Assembly (NCBI GenBank): GCA_039720395.1
Contig: CM077822.1
Location: 20,295,267-20,359,266 of the forward strand
Direction: 5' to 3'
DNA from: Liquidambar formosana
Taxonomy: Eukaryota; Streptophyta; Magnoliopsida; Saxifragales; Altingiaceae
Length of the DNA: 64,000 nucleotides
The position numbers and the translations under genes are program-made. Positions 23,598 through 33,875 of the stretch are shown in pieces. Numbering within the stretch: position 1 is the stretch's first letter; every line of letters begins with the position of its first letter. The notes under the pieces are model-generated. The model did no database searches and was not told the DNA's origin. It was given only the letters and a program-made list of their open reading frames with translations.

Positions 23598-25860
23598 GGG
23601 AGGGAGTGTATAAGAGAAAGATACAACACCTTCTAGGACTACACCTACCAAAAACATCTTCCCAAAGAATAGCTAAAATCTCCCTAAGAAACTTTTTGAT
23701 TATCTAATATCTATTTTTCATTCGCATATATGATACTTTTTGTTATCTGATCTCTTATGTCTGCAATTTGAGGATGCATGAAAAACCTAGATTTTCTAAT
23801 CTTATTTATAATTTAACTTTCACTTTTCCTGGATAGATTAATTTGTCAGTGAGTGGTGCAACATCCACTGGATGAATCTGTTAATTCATTCAAAGGTAAT
23901 ATGGCATCCACTTTTTCAAAGTGAAAGGGGTTCACTTTCTTATTAATTACAATCTTTCTATTAACAACGTGATTCAAAGTCTCTGTTGTGGACGTCGTCT
24001 TGAACTCTTGATTGTGGTCATCTCGATCACAGCCATCTTGCCGCGTCTCGACTTTATGAATGAAAGAATGTTCACAAAAACCCAATAAAAATCATAGAAA
24101 AAAATTCAGAAAAAATAAAGTCAAATTGGAACCATATGTTTAGCATTTTCCCTTGTGAATTCTACCATCAAATTCTTTTTATTCATACATCAATTATGAA
24201 ACTCATATTTTACAATATTTTGATTTATAATTAAAAAAAATTATAGGAATTTCATTTTTATTAAAAAGTAGGTAAGTACAAATACGAAAGATAAGGTATC
24301 CTTCCAAAAGACTACAAAACAAAACCAATGAACTAAAAAGGAAGCTAAACAGTAATGTAATAAGAAAACCTAAAAAAAAGCTAGCAGCCTTCAAGCGTGG
24401 TAAAGGTGTCTTGTAAAAGTTTAAAAGGTGAAGGTTCCTTTTAAGCTAAGAACAACCTCCTCATTTGAAGTTCAAGCAACCCACATAGCTTCTGCTCTTA
24501 AAGAATGCACCAAATTCAAAATCTCACTAGTAAATTCAAATCTTAGAATTTCACAAAAATGATGTTCCATTGTTTCACTACTAGCATTAGATATGATGGA
24601 TTCCACCCCTTGTGATGTCCCCCAAATTTTAGCATTTCACAAAATGATGTTCCATTGTTTCACTACTAGCATTAGCTATGATGGATGCCACCTCTTGTAA
24701 TGTCCCCATCCAGAAAGATGAATTTTAACAGGGAAAAAAAAAAGATTAAATTAAATTTAAAGAGTGGCACACTGGCCACTGCACATACTGGTTAGACTAG
24801 TATTCTATCACTTTTGTTTTGTCTCCTGTAATCTCTCTGGGCTACATTATTCATTTTGTTTTATGAGGTTTTTGTTTAAATATTACGAATGCACTTTCAG
24901 ATTGTGAAAATCTTAAATAGAATATGCCTCTTTAAAGTGTAATCCATAGATATAGAGTTTTAGTTTTAGATGAGGATTCAAATGGGGAAAAGAGGTGACT
25001 TTTTAAAACATTTACATTTTTCCCCTTTTTAAGATGAGAAGCATAAATCAACAGTGTCAATATTTACATACTACATATGTAGGATATTAATGAAAACTAT
25101 GTTCAATATACAAATTCACATTTGTGTTTGTACCAATTGGATGCTTTGAGAACTTAGTTAATCACTTGATATTTCTCATCTCTTCAACTTTTTTACCTTT
25201 TAAGTAACTTGCTCTGGCTCACATACAACAAAGAGAACGTATCAAATAATGTTAAATACTTATTTTTGTATATATTTATTACATTCCCTCAATGATCATA
25301 TATCTACATTGCTCGTTGACATATTGTAATAAAAATATGATAGGATTGCCAACATCTTTAAGTAAGTGGAGCATTTGGTAACATATATCTTTATGAGTGG
25401 TCTTTCTAGAACAAATTTTGTATGATCCTGTTCATAATAGGTACTTCTATTTTGACTTTTCTTTTAAAATTGGATATGCTGATACATGAAATCAATAATA
25501 ATAAAGTATTATTGTCTCCAAAATGGGGAAAAAAATGGTCTTATGTACATGTTCAATGTAGATCATAATACACATGTGATAAACTTTAAACATTTGAGGC
25601 CCTCAAGAAGTTTTTACCGAGTACTTTTAAATTTATTTCATGAAAATTTATATATTTTTCCCCATATTTCCAAAATTATCAACAAAATTGGTTGAGTGGT
25701 CGAGCCTTGGGTGTGCTCCCTAGAGGTCATCGTTCGACTCCTCGCAGTTATCGCTGCTATGTGGGTATGGGGCGTCTCACATAGGCCATTACGGATTTAT
25801 CTAGGCTAAAACCCCGACGAGAGTAAGGCCTGGGATACCCCTAATCGTTAAGCCCAAAAA

Positions 25861-25901
<41 letters not shown>

Positions 25902-26036
25902 CTAGAGGTCATCGTTTCGACTCCTCGCAGCTATTGCTGCTACGTGGGTATAGGGCATCTCACATGGGCCATTAGGGATTTATCTAGGCTAAAACCTCAG
26001 CGGGAGTAAGGCTTGGGATACCCCTAATCGCTAAGC

Positions 26037-26074
<38 letters not shown>

Positions 26075-29026
26075 TAGATTTTTTTCTCTTCAACTTTTGA
26101 ATGTTTATAAAACTTAATAAAAACAACATTTATCTTATCACTCATTTAGATAGATTATTCTTCAAATGGGAGACTAATATAATTAAAGATGTAATGAATC
26201 AAATTTCCAATCATTCCCCTGATTTTGCAATGTGTAATAAATTAAATTCTCTCCCTCTCTCTTTCTTCCTCACTGAAGCTTTATCAATTCTCAAACCACG
26301 GTGAGTCCATAGTTCAAGGTCTCGTCCGAGATGGACGAAATCTCGCCGGATTAACCCGGTCTTGTTCAAGGGTGAGACGATATCTAAAAACGAATCAAGT
26401 ATATAGTAGGGTTTTATTTTATTTTTTAAATGAAGTCTTAATGAATGCCCATCGATCAAAATGTATACTTAATCATTGATATGTTTAGTTGTGTTATTTG
26501 GGATTATTTTAGGTATGTAAAACCTAATTATAGTGTATTTTCAAGTTATAGTAGTGCGCTAGGGCCTGTTTTGATTTTTTTTTTACCACATTATGCGTCA
26601 CAAGTTATTTGCTTTTGCTTATTTAATGGTTCCAATATGGTTGCCCTATTTTTTTTTCTATAATTTTTTTGAAGTTTTTAAAACATTCTTTAATACGTAA
26701 AGTTGTCTCACCCAAAAAACAACGAGATGGACGAAATTGAGATGACCAAAACCGAAACGTAATGACAACCGAAACCGAGACTTTGAACCATGGGTGAGTC
26801 ACCTTCTTTAGACTTTAACACATAACGCATCTTATTTTTATAATCATCAGGTTATGATGTTGTTTAACAATATTTCTTATTTTTCTCTTATATTATGTTT
26901 GCTTGCTGAGAAAATACTACAAACGAGTCTGTTTTGCATCTTATAGCTGTCATAATCATCCATTAAAAATTCTTATGCAGAGCAAAGAAGACCGTTAGTC
27001 CAAGCAAGTCAGCACTGAAGAATGAAAGCTTTAGCATAAACTAAGACTATAAAGCAAATACATCTTGAATGGGAGGAAAGATGTATCAATGAGACATTAT
27101 CAACAGAGAAAAAAATAAAATAAAAAATAAAAGGAGAGAAGAAAAAGGAAAACAACAAATGAAAGACAAGCTTAAGTACATTTCTCATCATACACCATTA
27201 TTCACATAAATTTAAAGCAAAGAATATTTTCAACTATTGAACAAATCATACTTCATACATCAACCACATAGATTAAAACAAGCAAATACTAATATAAGGC
27301 CATGAGCAAGGAGAGAGAAATGAGTATGGTTATCAATCTTACTGCCACTTCAACAAAGTCTTTGGGGCGTCTGATTTTGAGAATGGAGCCATAAAAGTAA
27401 CAACCATCAAAAGAAAGAGCGGCTGAAGCATCCTCGGGTGTGAGAAACTCCACAAGAGCTTGACCTTTCTCCTTGTGTATCTGCAGTTAAAATATTGTTA
27501 GGCATGTCAGATCTATATTTCAATAACATGCATAACAAGATTTAACTTAATCAAAAAGAAAAGAAAACAATAAATGTACACAGAAAAAAAGTTAATTAGA
27601 GACTTACGATACAGCTGATACAAGGTTCAGTTCCTCGGATATAATTGACACCTGAAGACAGTAGAAAACTATTAAAACATTCTATTACAGCTTTCTCAGA
27701 GGCTGAAGCTGGTACATTTTCAAGATAAAGCCTCCTCATAGGTCGGGTCGCTTGTGTAAGTTGAATGGCATCAATAGAGGCATTATTCTTCGTTGATAAA
27801 GTGTTAGCAAAAACCCCAGAAAGGGGCTTTGCTGTAGATGAAGCAACAGGAACAGCACTGGCCATCTCATGTACATTTGATGATACAATTTGGCTTGATG
27901 ACTGAAAATTAGAAACCGAACTGGTAAAAAGAATGTCTGTTTTTGTTGGTGGGAGATCCCACCCAGCATTTTTCTTCTCTGGTGAGCGATTAGTTGGGGA
28001 AGGAGTCCTAACAGCAGCCTCACTTCTTCTCTTCCTTGGTGAATAGCCACCAATCCCACTTGCAAACCCACCAGGTCGCCGGTAGTGGCTGCCTGAACCA
28101 TTAGTTGATATTTTGTTCCTCTCAACATCAGAATGCTGTCTTCCTGGCCTATCTTTAAGAGAATGGGAGGATAATTCTCCATGTACCCGCTTGTGATAAG
28201 ATGGACGATTCTGTGCCCTTGGTGAGAGAGAAATGGACCTTCTATCTCTGTCCTTCTCATGCTCTCGACTCCTTGACCGTCTTCTTTTTGGCCTTGATTC
28301 TTCGTAACGAGATTGTGTTGTTTCCCTCCTTTCCTTTCTCTCCAAAAATACCAAATCAGGTCGCTTCCCTGTATCATGTTTCGTCACAGTATTCCTATCT
28401 CTGTTTTTCTCATCATCTCCATTTCGGTGTTTTCTTTTGCTTTCTCTCTCAGATTTTCCTCTACTTCTATCCGCATATCTATCCTTACCTAATAAATTTT
28501 TTGAATGCTTCCTTTCAGATTCGTTTTCAGAATCATCTCTGGGCCGCTCATCGTCTTTTCTCCTGCCATAAACTCGTTTGTCAATCCTGCCTCCTTTAGC
28601 TTCATTGCTCATATCTTTGTCCAATTTAGCCTTCAACTTGGTTTCTGATTCATGACTTGATTTATTTTTTCCTTTAGCTAAATCATTTTCCTTCATATAA
28701 GTGCTATCTTTCTCTATTGAACTTACCTTCAAAATATCCTCTGGCACGTGCTTTACAACACCCGGTAAAGAATTCTTATTGCGTTCATAACCTCTGCCTG
28801 ATTCAAAATGATCAGAAACATTCTCAACAATGTCTTTCCCTAATTTATTCACTGCTTCTACAGCTCCCTCGTTGACACCTTCAGAAACTTTCTTGTTTTT
28901 CCTCTTAAGCATTATCTCATCAAAACTGAAAGGTCTTGTACGAGCAGCAGTTCCTTCATTGTGGTTATCGAGGGAAAGCTCACTACTGTATCCATACTTT
29001 TCTCTTTGCCGACTAAATCTGCTCAT
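19935..29026 (-). CDS. SR-rich, three-RRM protein related to the U2AF large subunit (splicing factor)
   Basis: Ten coding exons on the minus strand: 27608-29026, 27343-27480, 22819-22890, 22470-22511, 22148-22237, 21360-21545, 21237-21329, 21030-21109 and 19935-20709 (nine listed by splice site; none other needed to keep frame). All have GT-AG borders and phases agree, giving about 964 residues. Start ATG 29026 follows a 3' splice site (GTTGGCAG) by one base. Residues about 130-360 are rich in Arg/Ser/Lys/Glu, an SR-like region. RRM1 starts at about 433 (LYLENV), RRM2 at about 543 (IFIGGI), and a C-terminal U2AF-homology-type RRM has VLKLKNV, EEILEDIRLECARFG and GCVLVEYGRTEAS, with an acidic insert of about 170 residues. 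U2AF65 relatives bind the pyrimidine tract and SF1 or SF3b in 3' splice-site recognition; this long plant family is less studied. The donor of exon 21360-21545 is the least certain. Large introns carry LINE, SINE and hAT insertions. Confidence 0.85.
20725..20935 (-). mobile_element. LINE 3' end remnant in an intron
   Basis: Read on the minus strand, a TTTTTGGTGAGGAGTTGGGG...TTTGCTTTTGTATATGTCTC stretch runs into TACATATCATTACCTTATAA and an A run. This tail layout is typical of 5'-truncated plant L1-type LINEs. It lies in the intron before the last coding exon of the U2AF-like gene, in the same orientation as the gene. Confidence 0.5.
21621..21643 (+). repeat. Poly(G) tract in intron
   Basis: A 23-base G run, C-rich on the transcribed RNA of the U2AF-like gene, about 75 bp upstream of the 3' splice site for exon 21360-21545. 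Preceded by an (AAT)n run at 21595-21610. Confidence 0.9.
22301..22356 (+). repeat. (AT)n(AG)n microsatellite in intron
   Basis: About 13 AT units followed by about 15 AG units, in the intron between exons 22470-22511 and 22148-22237 of the U2AF-like gene. It is likely polymorphic. Confidence 0.95.
23563..23596 (+). repeat. Poly(G) tract in intron
   Basis: A 34-base G run, then TGGGAGGGAG, in the large intron (22891-27342) of the U2AF-like gene. On the RNA this is a C tract. Confidence 0.9.
24225..24400 (-). mobile_element. Probable LINE 3' end remnant in intron
   Basis: On the minus strand: TTTTGTAGTCTTTTGGAAGG, then a TATC/TTTGTATTTGTACTTACC stretch ending in an A-rich AATTTTTTTTAATTATAA tail. 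The layout resembles the remnant at 20725-20935. No coding is present and the assignment is tentative. Confidence 0.35.
24551..24714. repeat. 85-bp tandem duplication in intron
   Basis: GATGTTCCATTGTTTCACTA starts at 24561 and again at 24646, and both copies continue CTAGCATTAG(A/C)TATGATGGAT. The period is 85 bp with few differences. It may belong to the neighbouring LINE-like remnant. Confidence 0.85.
25689..25870 (+). mobile_element. tRNA-derived SINE, family 2, with A-rich tail
   Basis: Box A-like TGGTTGAGTGGTCGAGCC (25689-25706) and box B-like CGTTCGACTCC (25731-25741) are followed by a tRNA-unrelated body ending AAGCCC plus an A run and (AT)n. It lies in the largest intron of the U2AF-like gene. 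It differs from the SINE family at 1830 and 2177. Confidence 0.7.
25899..26040 (+). repeat. 5'-truncated duplicate of the family 2 SINE
   Basis: It repeats the SINE at 25689 from CCTAGAGGTCATCG through CTAAGCCCAA, including box B, but lacks the box A part. It begins and ends in (AT)n runs (25869-25898 and 26041-26071), so it probably arose by unequal exchange or slippage between AT repeats rather than a second insertion. Confidence 0.75.
26308..26792. mobile_element. hAT-like MITE with 8-bp target duplication
   Basis: Inverted ends CATAGTTCAAGGTCTCG (left) and, on the minus strand, CATGGTTCAAAGTCTCGG (right) are flanked by a perfect GGTGAGTC at 26300-26307 and 26793-26800. CA-starting short TIRs and an 8-bp duplication fit hAT. 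It is 485 bp, non-coding, and lies in an intron of the U2AF-like gene. Confidence 0.75.
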
Positions 29027-30218
29027 CCTGCCAACACAAACTTTGTACCCTAAGTCCCTAATATAATCTGATGTTCAAATATGACATCAAAAACATTCAG
29101 CCAAGTAACCAACAAAAATATGCTAACATACAGGTCAGATGCTGAAAAACGTTGGCAACTACTCACACTGTCTCGGAAAAAATCCTGCATCCCAAAAGAA
29201 AAAAACACTAAATGCATTTGATTGTCAATATCAACTGACTGTCAGATACTAATCCACATGACTTCACCACATTGCAGGCCCTACAACTACACTGCCAACC
29301 CGAACAGTCAAGAAACTAAAATCAAATATCTGGCCATGTAATGTTCTCAAGAAGCCACACCCCAACCGCTCACAAACCCACAACAAAAAAATAAAAACTA
29401 AAAATTTTAAAATAAAATAAAATAAAACTAAACTTTAATACCTTCGTGGTGATCTCAATGATGTTGCACATATAAAATATAAATATGACAAGTTAAAAGG
29501 CTACATGCAGAATAACTACTACAATAGTGTTTATCAGTCTTACATGAATGCCATGCAATCGAAACATGAAGAGACATTCAAAATTGTAAACAACTCATCT
29601 ATGTTATTTGTTTAGAAAGCAAAACACTTTAATATTTAATCAATATTTACCAGAGTAAGAATTGTCAGATTAACTTCTTCACATCAAAACCACTTTTCCA
29701 TTGCATGAAAATTAAACTAGCATGTTTAAAGAAAATAAAACAACTATAATTTCGTCATTGAAGAAAACAGCAGTAAAAGAATTAAAATAAAATACAAAAA
29801 AAAAAAGAAAGACTATTATTGCATTATTAAAGAAAACAGCAGTAAAAAGCATAGTTCAGAATTTAACAAGTATTCAAAAAAATTTAATCCCTTCACTCCC
29901 TCTACTTGCCTCCTCTGTTACACACTTTCATTTTCATTGGAGTACCCATGTCCACATGAAAAGAGGGAGACAGAGGAGGAAGAGGAGAAATACCTTTTCG
30001 TTACTTTTTGATAATTGTAGGAATCAAACTTTCAAACTTGCCCCTTCTATTATGTTAACCTTCTAAAAGATATGCCAATTCTTGGATACTTTGAACACTT
30101 CCACAGTGCCCCATATCCTAAGTTTTGGGAATTTGATGAATATGGCATCTAGACACGCACCAGTACCCAACACCCATACCAGAATCCATGTAACATAGCT
30201 TGCTCCCAAACTAATGGG

Positions 30219-30436
30219 GCCCTATGTGTCCTCTTTCTAATAAGGAAAACATATTAATTAACCCTGAATGATAAAAGTCATATGTAACAGCCAATGAGAA
30301 CATGTTCCTAATGGCTGACTCCAGGGGGCCCTATGTGTCCTCTTTCTTATAAGGAAAATACATTAATTAAACCTGACATATAAAACTATAAAAGTCATAA
30401 CGTGAACATGTTCCCAATGGCTGACTCCAGGAAGGA
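30219..30436. repeat. 109-bp tandem duplication in the 5'UTR intron
   Basis: GCCCTATGTGTCCTCTTTCT starts at 30219 and 30328, and both copies run on through AATGGCTGACTCCAGG. It lies between the probable 5'UTR exon (31777-31950) and the start codon at 29026 of the U2AF-like gene. Confidence 0.85.
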
Positions 30437-30959
30437 TATGTTAAATAAACCAACCTTAAATCAACAATGGAAATTGAAAATACTTTCATTTCACCTTTGA
30501 CCCCCACTTCTGCAATTGTACACATGCATTACTTCCTCCTTTCCATTTCTAATTTCTTTTTCCATTTTGGAGGGGTAACTATAACCTATCGAATCCAAGA
30601 TAAGCAACCATTCTGTCTCAAATCACATAAACAATGTGATCTCATAGAAGCATCACCTATAAGATTGTTAACTTAATCTTAAGTAGACCTGAGAAGAAAC
30701 TATCCTCCCAAATTCTGTACTCCTTGATAAGATGGCCTAATTTAGCTATAATCCGCTACTAGATTCCTTTTCCAAACACATGCAACACATTGATTTGAAA
30801 TTTACTTCTCTTATAACATTTCAACAATCCTTGATCAAATTCACATTTTTCCAGAAAATTATGCCTCCCCAGAAGCTCCCAAGTAACCTCCAGTTGCCTT
30901 GATAGCATAGATTGCAAAACTGGATGAAGGAATACAACTTAACCCCAAAAAGATCCCCA

Positions 30960-31130
30960 AGTTTTTACTAACCACTAGTCCCAAAATTGGACGAAGAAAT
31001 ACAACTTCCAATCCATGATCGCCACCTAAACCCAAAATCTTTCTTCTCCATGCGTGATCCAGGAAGCCCTAACCTAAGACACAATATCACAGGCCTTCCC
31101 GAGGTCCACCTTCACTGCCACTACCTTCTA
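30960..31130 (-). pseudogene. L1-type LINE reverse-transcriptase fragment
   Basis: On the minus strand VKVDLGKACDIVS (near 31079-31116) is followed, after stops and a frame change, by GFRWRSWIGSCISSSNFG (near 30985-31040). This matches the L1 reverse-transcriptase motif order (K-x-D-x-x-K-A-x-D, then G-F-x-x-x-W-x-x-W-I-x-x-C-I-S). It is heavily decayed and lies in the first intron of the U2AF-like gene, on its sense strand. Confidence 0.65.
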
Positions 31131-31776
31131 CACGATAATCCACTCCTCTAGACATTCATTGGGAACAAAAAGTGTCCATTCACTTTCCCACCAAACAATT
31201 GAAATACAGTGATGGTCTTATACAAATACGGTACACCACGCATCATCAAATTTTCAAAGGAGTCCATCATTCTATAGATATTCGACAGGACTGAAAGCAC
31301 CAAGTTGGAAAGAAAGGAGCAAGTGTGGGTTTCAAACTTGTCTGCAACCACCAGAGGTGCTTGCAGACCGGAGGTCGCGGCAGGATAAGGTTTCAAGTAC
31401 CCATTTGAGGATTAAGCTGCATATTACCACAAATACAACTCTAACAGTTAGATGGCAGGGGAAAAAGAAAAGAAAAAAAACCTCTAACAGCTAGGTTTCG
31501 ACAGGTCTATATCAATCTCGGGGAAGAATGGATTAAGGGAGGACGGTAGCTTTTTGGTAGGAGAGGCGGTAGTAGAGTTGCTAGAGTCGCATCGCTTCCA
31601 TAGAACAATCTCCCTCCCTAAACTGCATTCCCCAACACACTTCCATTGACCAAGTTTTCTTGTTGTGATAATATCATATAGTGAGGATGCAGTGTAGAGA
31701 TGATCGACTGGTTGATGAAAATTCAAATAAAATAAAATTTAAATAGCAGTAATGGAGAAGAAGGAAAAGGAAATAC

Positions 31777-31950
31777 CTGGACGGAGAACTCCGCCGGGAA
31801 GTTACCGGAGAAGAACGGCGGCGAGAATCGGCCGCGGACGGCGGAGCTATGAACTGCGTACTGTCCTGCAAGTTTCGTCCTCAGCGATGGAAAACCCTAG
31901 GAACTTGAGGGAATTATCTAAAATGAGGCATTATGGAAATGTTACCCCCC
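31777..31950 (-). other. Probable 5'UTR exon and transcription start area of the U2AF-like gene
   Basis: On the minus strand a CT-rich, GC-elevated segment ends TCCGTCCAG followed by GTATTTCC (splice donor at 31776). A short upstream ORF (ATGCCTCATTTTAGATAA near 31929) precedes it. The next good acceptor is the one directly before the start codon at 29026. The upstream boundary is approximate and intermediate non-coding exons are possible. Confidence 0.5.
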
Positions 31951-32051
31951 TTGGAGACGATTAAAGTATCTTTCTTAGACAAATGGATGACGCGTGGACT
32001 TTTTTTTGGGACATATCGCTACTCCTCATAAGTGAATAGAAATAAAAATAA

Positions 32052-33086
32052 GGGAATTTTAGCCAAAACCCACATGTATAAAAGTTCTTTTCTAATAGGC
32101 CCTATAAAAGAAACACTTTTGTCAAAACCCCTTTTAATCCCGTTCGGACAAAAATGCCCCTACTTTTCAATTTGAATATAATTACAACAGTACCATTTTT
32201 TTCCCCACGTTCTCTCCTGTGGTTCCACTTCTTCCCTTTTTTTTTTTTTGCTTTTTTTTGTTGTATTTAAAAAAGGAACACTTTTCCATTTTATTCTTAA
32301 ACTATTACCATTGTGACAGCTTACATATTGATGTTTTGATATTCATATATAATTTTTTGATGTGTGGTTGTTAATTCATAACAGTAACAACTTACTGTTA
32401 ATTATATTGGAATGAGAATTCACAACAGTAACAACTTACTATTGACCATGCTGGAATGATATATTACAACAGTAACAACCTACTGTTGACAAACTGGAAT
32501 GAAATTTTTGGTATCACTTACACTAAAAAAAAAAAACCAGAGAAGAAGATGACGAAGAAGAAATAGAAGAAGACTTGTCGTTGGAGAAGGTTTAGACATA
32601 GCCTTGATGAACAACTACCGGACGTTTCCAGATCTAGTTTTTTTTTTTTTTTTTTCAGATCTGGTTTCGTTTCCAGATCTGGTTTTTTTTTTTTTTTCCA
32701 AATCTGGTTTGGTTTCCAGATCTTGTTTTTTTTTCCCAGATTTGATTTTCCTTCTCCTTCTTCTTCTTCTTCTTCTTTAGATATGGTTTTTCTTCATCTC
32801 TCTCTCTCTCTCTCTCTCTCCGCCCCTCCCTTCTTCTTCTTCTTTTTCTTCAAATATGGTTTTTCTTCATCTCTCTCCCTCTCTCTCTCTCTCTCCCCCC
32901 CTCCCTTCTTCTTCTTCTACGTAACATACCTTGTAAATATAAAAGGAGGTTAAAATAGGTATTTAAAAAAAAACATTTCCTTTTGCTCAAAGAATCTTTT
33001 AAGAAAGGGGTTTTGGAGTTAAAAAATCTTATGGTGGGTTTTTTGTTAAAAGCAGTCTTCTAATAGGGGTTATTGCTAATTTCCCC
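32052..33086. mobile_element. Non-autonomous Mutator-like element with perfect 9-bp target duplication
   Basis: Inverted ends GGGAATTTTAGCCAAAACCC and, on the minus strand, GGGGAAATTAGCAATAACCC. Target duplication TAAAAATAA is perfect at 32043-32051 and 33087-33095; 9 bp is diagnostic of Mutator-like elements. The 1,035-bp interior has poly(T), repeated CAGATCTGGTTT blocks (32626-32720) and CT-rich runs, but no transposase. It lies about 100 bp beyond the presumed 5' end of the U2AF-like gene, i.e. in its promoter. Confidence 0.88.
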
Positions 33087-33431
33087 TAAAAATAAATAAA
33101 AAGGAAATTCTGGTGCGTTTGAACGTATTGTAGATGGGTAGTTGGACGACTGATGTTGTGCCATGTGGCTGGTGCATCATGAGATTGAATTTTTCAGTCT
33201 TTTAATGTTTTTGAAAGGATCAACTAGAACATGATCAAGGGGAATATGTTCCCCTTTTAGAAAGGGCCCTGTTTGAAAAATTGGAAATTAAGTAAGTTAA
33301 TCACCACCTATTGTTATTCGGACTTAATTAATAACTGTGATTTGTGAGTGTTTACTGTTATCCAGGGTGAGGTCAGGAGTTTTAGGTCATAATAATCAAA
33401 TACTCCCTCAATGTTAGAGTATTTAATTTTT
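33087..33431. other. Short interval between two MULEs, no feature seen
   Basis: About 340 bp of AT-rich sequence without ORF or repeat, presumably the original upstream region of the U2AF-like gene, now separated from it by the 1-kb MULE. Confidence 0.4.
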
Positions 33432-33693
33432 GGGTAAAATACATTTACACCCCCTCTATTTACTAACTATTACACTGACCCCCCCATACTTTCTGAAATT
33501 ACACTGACCTCCCCTTGTCAGAACGGCTTAGCTAACGGAGTAAACGGAATAGTGAAATGACTAATATACCCTTCGCTTAAAACACAGCCGGTTTAGTGAA
33601 AACACAGCCGTTTAGAGTTTCAATATATTAAAACACAAAAGGCTCTCATTTGGAAACAAATTTGTGCTTTCGATCAGCCAGAGACGTGAGAGG

Positions 33694-33875
33694 TTCTAAG
33701 GCTCCTGTACCCATAGGGTACCAGTCGTGCTTCGATCCGACAGAAACAAGAAGAGAGGAAGCAGAGACGAGAAGTATTGAAGCTTTCTAAGGCTCCTGTA
33801 CCCATAGGGTACCACTTGAGTTTCGATCCGACAGAGACGAGAAGAGAGGAGGCTGTTTCACTTGGAAAAATCGAG
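33694..33875 (+). repeat. 91-bp tandem duplication near the MULE left end
   Basis: TTCTAAGGCTCCTGTACCCA occurs at 33694 and 33785, each copy continuing TAGGGTACCA and TTCGATCCGACAGA. A second imperfect tandem duplication of about 102 bp follows at 33990-34180 (GTGTTTTCATGG at 33990 and 34092). It ends in GGGTTTAGGGTTTAGGG, which resembles plant telomere repeats. Confidence 0.85.

Noticed and set aside
27736..28377. 213-residue minus-strand frame
   Set aside because: It overlaps the SR-rich exon of the U2AF-like gene in another frame; open only because of the exon's composition.
32723..32953. Ser/Phe/Pro-rich frame
   Set aside because: Translation of CT microsatellite and poly(T) sequence inside the small MULE.
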